Positions 59,398 through 64,000 of a stretch of 64,000 nucleotides of DNA are shown here, in pieces. A program made the position numbers and the translations under genes. The notes beneath the pieces are model-generated. The model had not been told where the DNA came from, did not search any database, and saw nothing but the letters and a program-made list of their open reading frames with translations. Source of the DNA: Acidimicrobiaceae bacterium (GTDB lineage Bacteria; Actinomycetota; Acidimicrobiia; Acidimicrobiales; Ilumatobacteraceae); NCBI GenBank assembly GCA_020637235.1, contig JACJWG010000001.1, forward strand, positions 62,001-126,000. Direction: 5' to 3'. The number at the start of each line of letters is the position of its first letter. Positions within the stretch are counted from its first letter, which is position 1.

Positions 59398-59619
59398 GTG
59401 GACATCTCCTCGTCGACCGCGGCACTCGCCAACCTCGGGACGGGACGCCTGCAGGCCGAGATCGCGACCAAGGTGCTCGCGACGGCGCTCGACACCCAGA
59501 CCGCCGCAGCGGGCTCGCTGATCGAGGCGCTGTCGGTGTCGGTGCCCGCCGGCCTGACGTTCTCGTCGGACGGTGGGTTGAGCGCCGGCCACCAGAGCCG
59601 TTTCATCGCCGATCTCTGA
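59398..59619 (+). CDS. YjfB-family putative motility protein
   Basis: A 73-residue protein reading MDISSSTAALANLGTGRLQAE then IATKVLATALDTQTAAAGSLIEAL, which follows the YjfB motility family pattern (start MDI, S..L......Q.....VLK.ALD......LI..L). The tail is Gly/Ser-rich. GTG at 59398 is chosen to match the family start; a longer version from GTG 59347 is possible. It begins 79 nt after the serine hydrolase gene. TCAAG at 59353, with a GCCG 14 nt on, may be a degenerate sigma-28 site. Confidence 0.6.
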   Translation: MDISSSTAALANLGTGRLQAEIATKVLATALDTQTAAAGSLIEALSVSVPAGLTFSSDGGLSAGHQSRFIADL

Positions 59620-59696
59620 TCCGATCCGGACCGATCCGGGCACGACCCGGGCAGGACCCTGGCACGACATCGACCCGGGCACGACAGACTGTCCCC

Positions 59697-60176
59697 GTGA
59701 ACTGGGGTCGATCGGGAGACGGATTCATCAGGTGCAGCGACGGACACGTCCGTTGGGGCGTGTTCGGTGCGGCCGGGGTGCTGTTCGTGGTGCGACCCGA
59801 CGACGGTGAGCCCGAGGTGATGCTGCAGATGCGCTCGGCGTTCTCGCACGAGGGCGGTACGTGGAGCGTGGCCGGCGGTGCGCTCGACGAGCACGAATCG
59901 CCACTCGAGGCGGCGTTGCGCGAGGCGAGCGAGGAAGTCGGTGCCGTCCCGGCCGATCACCGCGTGATCGGTGAGTACGTGTTCGCGCCGGCGACCGACT
60001 GGTCGTACACGACCGCGGTGGTCGAGGTCGGTGAGCGCTTCGGTCGCTCGATGAACTTCGAGACCGACGCCGTCGACTGGGTGCCGATCGGCGAGGTGGA
60101 CCACCGTCCGCTGCACCCGGGCTTCGCCGCCGCCTGGCCACACCTGCGCGCGATCGTGATCGCTCCGACCGGCTGA
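59697..60176 (+). CDS. NUDIX hydrolase
   Basis: A 159-residue enzyme with the complete Nudix box, GGALDEHESPLEAALREASEEVGA at residues 60-83 (Gx5Ex7REUxEExGU). These enzymes hydrolyse nucleoside diphosphates linked to another group. The N-terminal FIRCSDGHVRWGVFGAAGVLFV is typical of an ADP-ribose/8-oxo-dGTP-like subgroup seen in actinobacteria. GTG at 59697. The preceding 60 nt contain CGGGCACGAC repeats. Confidence 0.88.
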   Translation: MNWGRSGDGFIRCSDGHVRWGVFGAAGVLFVVRPDDGEPEVMLQMRSAFSHEGGTWSVAGGALDEHESPLEAALREASEEVGAVPADHRVIGEYVFAPATDWSYTTAVVEVGERFGRSMNFETDAVDWVPIGEVDHRPLHPGFAAAWPHLRAIVIAPTG

Positions 60177-60208
60177 CGCGGCTTCGACGCGCCGCGACGG
60201 ACGCGTGC

Positions 60209-62044
60209 TCAGGCGGCGCAGCCGCCGTCGGGCACCGATGCGCCGAGTCGGGCGAGACCGGTGCGGTCGCCGTCCTGGAACCGGTCGAGACCGGTCGCGG
60301 TGCCGTACATCAGCTGCGCCGGATCGTCGACGTGGCCGAGCCCGAGCGCGTGGCCCATCTCGTGGGCGAGCACGAAGCGCAGCAGGTCGTCGCCACCGGG
60401 TTGCAGGTCGAGGGCGACGTCGCTGCGGATGACCACCTGTCCCCACACGATCCGGCGGTCGTCGTACCCGAAGCCGCCGAGGCCGATCACCGGATCGGCG
60501 AGGTGCGCGACCGAACCTGCTGCCGCCCAGCGCACCGTGATCGTGCCGTCGACCGGGCGACCGTCGACCACACCCTCGACGACCGGCAATTCGAAGCCGG
60601 TGGCATCGCGTGCGTCGGCGATCATCGCGTCGAAGCCGGCCCGGGCGTGAGCCTGCGCGCCGCTGAAGTCGACGAGCACCGACGGCGGCGCGCACACCGA
60701 CCAGCGGGCCGCCGAGCCGTCGGCGCGTACGGCGGCCGGCACGAACGACTCGCTCGACGTGGGTCGGGGCATCGGCACCGGCGCCATCGAACGCGCCGCG
60801 GTGACGAACCAGCCGGTCACGTCGATCACCAGATGGGTGCGACGCTGGCTGAACACCGTGACACCACGAGCCGAGCTGGCCACGAGCGCGCCCGTGGCGG
60901 ACACCGTGCCCGCCGCCACGTTCGCCGTGCTCGTCGCCGGCAGGGGATCGCTGGTCGCGAACGCCGACATGTACCCGTCGCCCTCGGGCCCCACCGCGGT
61001 GAGGTTGATCGCCACGGCGCCGGCGGTGGCCGTCGCGAACGGGAACGACCGCACCGAGATCGATCCGCTCGGGCCGAGCGGAGGACTGGCCGATCGGGCG
61101 CCGCGGGTGTCGAGCACACGGGCCGGGGTCACCGGGACGAACAGCCCGTCGGTGCCGGCCTCGGCGGTGTCGCCGGTGAACCACCCGGTGACGTCCACGA
61201 CGACGTGCCCGCCGGCCGATCCCATCAGTTGGAAGGCGCCGTCGCGCACGGGCACGATCGAGGTGGCGCTCGCCGGCGCACCGCTCGCCGCGGTGTGCAC
61301 GGTGCTGGTGCCGGGCCACGTCGCACCGCTCGGCCAGGCGCTGAACCAGGCGTCGCGAGCGATGCCGGTGAGCACGATCGACACCGCGCTCGCCGCCACC
61401 GGCACGCCGACGGCGCTGGTGTCGACGATCCGCACCTCACGAGGCCGCAGCGGACCGCCGAGCGTGCGGGTGTCGAGCACGCGAGCCGGGCCGAAGGGTT
61501 GCAGCCGCCCGGCGGTGGCGGTGTCGGCGGGGACGAACACGCCGGTGAGGTCGATCACGAGGTGCGCGCCGGACTGGGTGAACACCCGCAGCGCGCCGTC
61601 GGCGCCGACGGGCACGATCGCGGCGTTCGCGCGTGTGTCGCCCGGCGCGTCGAGGTTGAGGGTGCTGGTGCCGGGACGCGGTCCGTCGCCCCACATCGTC
61701 ACGTAGCCCGCGGCAGCGGCGTCGGTCGCGGTGAGCGTGACGGCCGCCGCAGCGACATCGGCGGGCACGCCGTCGCCCCCGTGCACCTCGACGCGCAGCT
61801 CGGTCGCGGCGTCGGGGCGAGCGCCGAGCTCTCGGGTGTCGAGCAGGCGGATCGGGCCGGCCGGCAGGTAGGCGGTGGTGCCTGCGGCCGGGATCGAGGT
61901 GGGCGACACGAACAGGTCGATGTCGCCCGGGGCGGCCGCACCGGCGGGCGCGGGCACCACCACGAGCACGGCGAGGCCGGCGGCGAGTGCGAGGCACGTC
62001 GGGAGCGACCACCGATGGAGGGGGTGGTGGGTGGTGCTCCTCAT
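60209..62044 (-). CDS. Secreted metzincin-like protease with three surface repeats
   Basis: A 611-residue protein: signal peptide (residues 12-38, ending AGAAA), then three repeats of about 115 residues (about 60-175, 185-295, 305-410). Each has a RxLDTR start and a HLV(I/V)D(V/L)TGxF end. A C-terminal protease domain (430-611) holds HEMGHALGLGHV, the zinc-binding HExxHxxGxxH, and LMYG as a Met-turn. The repeats may bind polysaccharide or cell wall. The gene is a tandem paralogue of the next one. ATG 62044. Confidence 0.85.
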   Translation of the reverse strand: MRSTTHHPLHRWSLPTCLALAAGLAVLVVVPAPAGAAAPGDIDLFVSPTSIPAAGTTAYLPAGPIRLLDTRELGARPDAATELRVEVHGGDGVPADVAAAAVTLTATDAAAAGYVTMWGDGPRPGTSTLNLDAPGDTRANAAIVPVGADGALRVFTQSGAHLVIDLTGVFVPADTATAGRLQPFGPARVLDTRTLGGPLRPREVRIVDTSAVGVPVAASAVSIVLTGIARDAWFSAWPSGATWPGTSTVHTAASGAPASATSIVPVRDGAFQLMGSAGGHVVVDVTGWFTGDTAEAGTDGLFVPVTPARVLDTRGARSASPPLGPSGSISVRSFPFATATAGAVAINLTAVGPEGDGYMSAFATSDPLPATSTANVAAGTVSATGALVASSARGVTVFSQRRTHLVIDVTGWFVTAARSMAPVPMPRPTSSESFVPAAVRADGSAARWSVCAPPSVLVDFSGAQAHARAGFDAMIADARDATGFELPVVEGVVDGRPVDGTITVRWAAAGSVAHLADPVIGLGGFGYDDRRIVWGQVVIRSDVALDLQPGGDDLLRFVLAHEMGHALGLGHVDDPAQLMYGTATGLDRFQDGDRTGLARLGASVPDGGCAA

Positions 62045-62052
62045 GTCCGCAC

Positions 62053-62079
62053 GATCGGCGAACTCGCCGCGGAACTGAA
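62053..62079 (-). promoter_or_regulatory. Weak sigma-28-like promoter before the metzincin gene
   Basis: On the minus strand, TTCAG, 15 nt, GCCGATC, then 8 nt to the ATG. Six of seven -10 bases match GCCGATA, but only three of five -35 bases match TCAAG. The T-rich bases before it resemble those before the 49028 site. Confidence 0.35.
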
Positions 62080-62162
62080 GAAAAGTCCAGAACTCGTGCC
62101 GTCGGTCCCGGGACTTCCGGGTGAGACGCCGGGACCCCCCGTCGGGTGGTCGTCGGACCAGC

Positions 62163-64000
62163 TCAGCCGTCGTGCTCGTCGTGGTGGTCGTGATCGTGCT
62201 CGTCGTGCAGGTGGGCGCCGTCGGGACCGGCGACGTCGATCACCATCACCTCGCCGATCGGGTCGTCCATCCCGACGCCGATCGGTACGGCGCCCTCGGT
62301 GCGGTTGATCGGGAACGACAGACACGGTTGACCCGCACCGAGCAGCGCGAGCCCCGTGCGATCGCCCGCCTGGTAGGTCTCGAGCCCGTTCGCGTAGGCG
62401 TACATCAGCTGCGTCGGGTCGTTCACGTGCGACAGGCCGAACGCGTGTCCCATCTCGTGGGCGAGTGTGCCGGCCAGGACGTCCTCGCCCTTCTTCGACG
62501 TGGTGAAGGGCAGATCGGATCGCACGATCACCGACCCTCGCACGATCTGCGTCGGCGAGTAGCTGAAGCCGCCGATGCCGAGCACGCTGCCCGTGAGTGA
62601 CGGGTGGTCGACGCTGGTGCCCCAGCGCACGAGCATCTCGCCGTTGGCCGGCGCGGTCTTGGTGGTCTCGGTGACGAGCAGCCGGAAGCCGGTCGCCTCA
62701 CGGGCCCGCTGGATCGCCTTGTCGAACGCCGCTCGCGCGTGTGGCTGCGATCCGGCGAAGTTCACCATCACTCGCACGTCCTGACACGGGTTCCAGCGCG
62801 GGTACGACCCGTCGGGGTTCAACACGCTCAGCTTGAACGATGTCGACACCACCGACGCATCGGGCTGGGTGGCGACCGGTCGCGGCGCGGTGACGAACCA
62901 GCCGGTCGCGTCGACCACGAGGTGCGTGCGCGCCTGCGTGAAGACGTTCACCCCGGCCGCCGACAGCGGCGTGATCGTGCCTGCGGCGAGCACCTGACGG
63001 CTGAGCGCGTTGGCGATCGACGCGTTGGGCCGGGCGGTGCCGGTCGGGTACGCGGTCAGGAAGCCGTCGGACGACGGCTCGACGGTGGTGACGTTGAGCG
63101 CCACCGAACCCGCGTTCGCGACGTCGAACGGGAAGGCTGCGGTCTGCAACGTCGCCGCCGGCCCGATCGGCGGCATCGACCCGTTGTCGCCACGTGTGTC
63201 CGACACGCGCACCGGCGAGATGGGCACGAACAGCCCCTCGGTGCTCGACGCCGCATTCGGTCCCGTGAAGTAGCCGTTGACGTCGATGACGACGTCGCCG
63301 CCACGCAACGACGTGAGATCGAACCGGCCGGACGTGAGCGGCACGATCGCCGACGCCGTCGCCGGCGCGGTGGCGGCTTCGGTGTTGACGACGCTGGTGC
63401 CAGGCCACGGCCGGCCCGCGGGCCACGCTGCGAACCATCCGGCCGGACCGATGCCGGTGAACGACACCACCACGGCGTCGGCGTCGGCCGGCACCCCGAC
63501 GACGGTGGCGTCGATCGTGCGGGTCTCACCGGCCGCGAGCGGATTCGAGGTCTCGCGGGTGTCGACGAGGCGAGTGGGCCCGAGGGGCACCAGGCGGCCG
63601 GCGTTGGCCGACGCGGCGGGGCGGAACACCCCGGTGAGGTCGACCACCAGGTGGGTACCGCGTTGGGTGTAGAGCCGGATGTTGCCGTCGTCGCCGATCT
63701 GTGTGATCGCGAAGTTCGCGCGGGTCTGGCCGGCGCCGTCGAGGTTGAGGGCGCTGGTCGAGGGGCGCGTGCCGCTGCCCCACACCGTGACGAACCCGCC
63801 GTCGCGCGCGTCCGTGGCCACCACCGTGACGGCGGCGGCGACGGCGTCGGCCGGGACGCCCGTCACCGAGCGCACCGGGACGACGATCGTCGTGTCGGCT
63901 GTCGGCACCGGGGCACCGCCGGCGCGGGTGTCGACGAGGCGGATCGGGCCGAGTGTGTCGAAGGCCGTGGTGGTCGCCCCGGCGCCGGACACCGGCGAGT
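62163..64000 (-). CDS. Second secreted metzincin-like protease (5' end outside window)
   Basis: At least 612 residues, open at the window edge. By alignment to its neighbour about 40-45 residues, including the signal peptide, are missing. It repeats the architecture: three surface repeats with LVDTR and HLVVD(L/A)TGxF landmarks, then the protease domain with HEMGHAFGLSHV and LMYA. It differs in a C-terminal extension of about 45 residues ending in HLHDEHDHDHHDEHDG, a likely metal-binding tail. Tandem duplication with 60209 is evident; 118 nt separate the two. Confidence 0.85.
   Translation of the reverse strand, partial: SPVSGAGATTTAFDTLGPIRLVDTRAGGAPVPTADTTIVVPVRSVTGVPADAVAAAVTVVATDARDGGFVTVWGSGTRPSTSALNLDGAGQTRANFAITQIGDDGNIRLYTQRGTHLVVDLTGVFRPAASANAGRLVPLGPTRLVDTRETSNPLAAGETRTIDATVVGVPADADAVVVSFTGIGPAGWFAAWPAGRPWPGTSVVNTEAATAPATASAIVPLTSGRFDLTSLRGGDVVIDVNGYFTGPNAASSTEGLFVPISPVRVSDTRGDNGSMPPIGPAATLQTAAFPFDVANAGSVALNVTTVEPSSDGFLTAYPTGTARPNASIANALSRQVLAAGTITPLSAAGVNVFTQARTHLVVDATGWFVTAPRPVATQPDASVVSTSFKLSVLNPDGSYPRWNPCQDVRVMVNFAGSQPHARAAFDKAIQRAREATGFRLLVTETTKTAPANGEMLVRWGTSVDHPSLTGSVLGIGGFSYSPTQIVRGSVIVRSDLPFTTSKKGEDVLAGTLAHEMGHAFGLSHVNDPTQLMYAYANGLETYQAGDRTGLALLGAGQPCLSFPINRTEGAVPIGVGMDDPIGEVMVIDVAGPDGAHLHDEHDHDHHDEHDG

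Overview
The window is a GC-rich bacterial chromosome segment with no phage, insertion sequence, transposase or CRISPR array. Actinobacterial traits point to a member of the Acidimicrobiia, perhaps an Ilumatobacter-like marine or freshwater strain: GC-ending codons, many GTG starts, many start codons only 6-9 nt downstream of a TANNNT -10 box, actinobacterial-type RpoB/RpoC, and numerous secreted lipoproteins. The class assignment is an inference, since there is no 16S rRNA gene here.

Layout. (1) 1-3497: a Mrp/Mnh multisubunit Na+/H+ antiporter operon (end of A, then B-C-D-E-F-G, all joined by 4-nt overlaps). (2) 3457-8494: a phosphotransferase and a glycosyltransferase on the minus strand, then an FGGY sugar kinase and a sphingosine-1-phosphate-lyase-like PLP enzyme. 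(3) 8556-20169: respiratory complex I as nuoABCDHIJKLMN with no nuoE, nuoF or nuoG, ending in an overlapping MidA/NDUFAF7-type methyltransferase gene that probably modifies NuoD. (4) 20197-31801: an LPATG protein, the Kup K+ transporter, a DMT exporter, acetyl-CoA synthetase, a 933-residue single-span protein with minisatellites, YajQ, tRNA-Tyr, an ABC-F ATPase and a GNAT acetyltransferase.

(5) 31944-50844: the core expression region: tRNA-Thr, tRNA-Met, tuf, rpmG, tRNA-Trp, secE, nusG, rplK, rplA, L10 leader, rplJ, rplL, then three unrelated minus-strand genes (acyltransferase, GGDEF protein, secreted protein), then rpoB and rpoC behind two tandem promoters, an antitoxin-like small gene, a lipoprotein, and rpsL-rpsG closed by a strong terminator. 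fusA is absent and tuf is not with rpsL-rpsG, so the classical str operon is split. (6) 50967-64000: accessory genes, mostly secreted: a beta-propeller lipoprotein, an M14 peptidase lipoprotein, two unknown secreted proteins, a CblC (MMACHC)-like protein carrying a Cys cluster, a conserved unknown, a serine hydrolase, a YjfB-like motility protein, a NUDIX hydrolase, and two tandem metzincin-like proteases, the last cut by the window edge.

The most unexpected signal is a repeated promoter, TCAAG-N15-GCCGATA. It lies immediately upstream of the 933-residue protein and of the lipoprotein at 49092, with a weaker copy before a metzincin. This is the arrangement expected for a sigma-28 (FliA/WhiG-type) regulon, and a YjfB-family gene is also in the window. 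Other points are an Arg at the Lys88 streptomycin position of RpsL, changes in the RpoB rifampicin region, a tuf gene with codon use unlike its neighbours, and an 18-His loop in NuoL.
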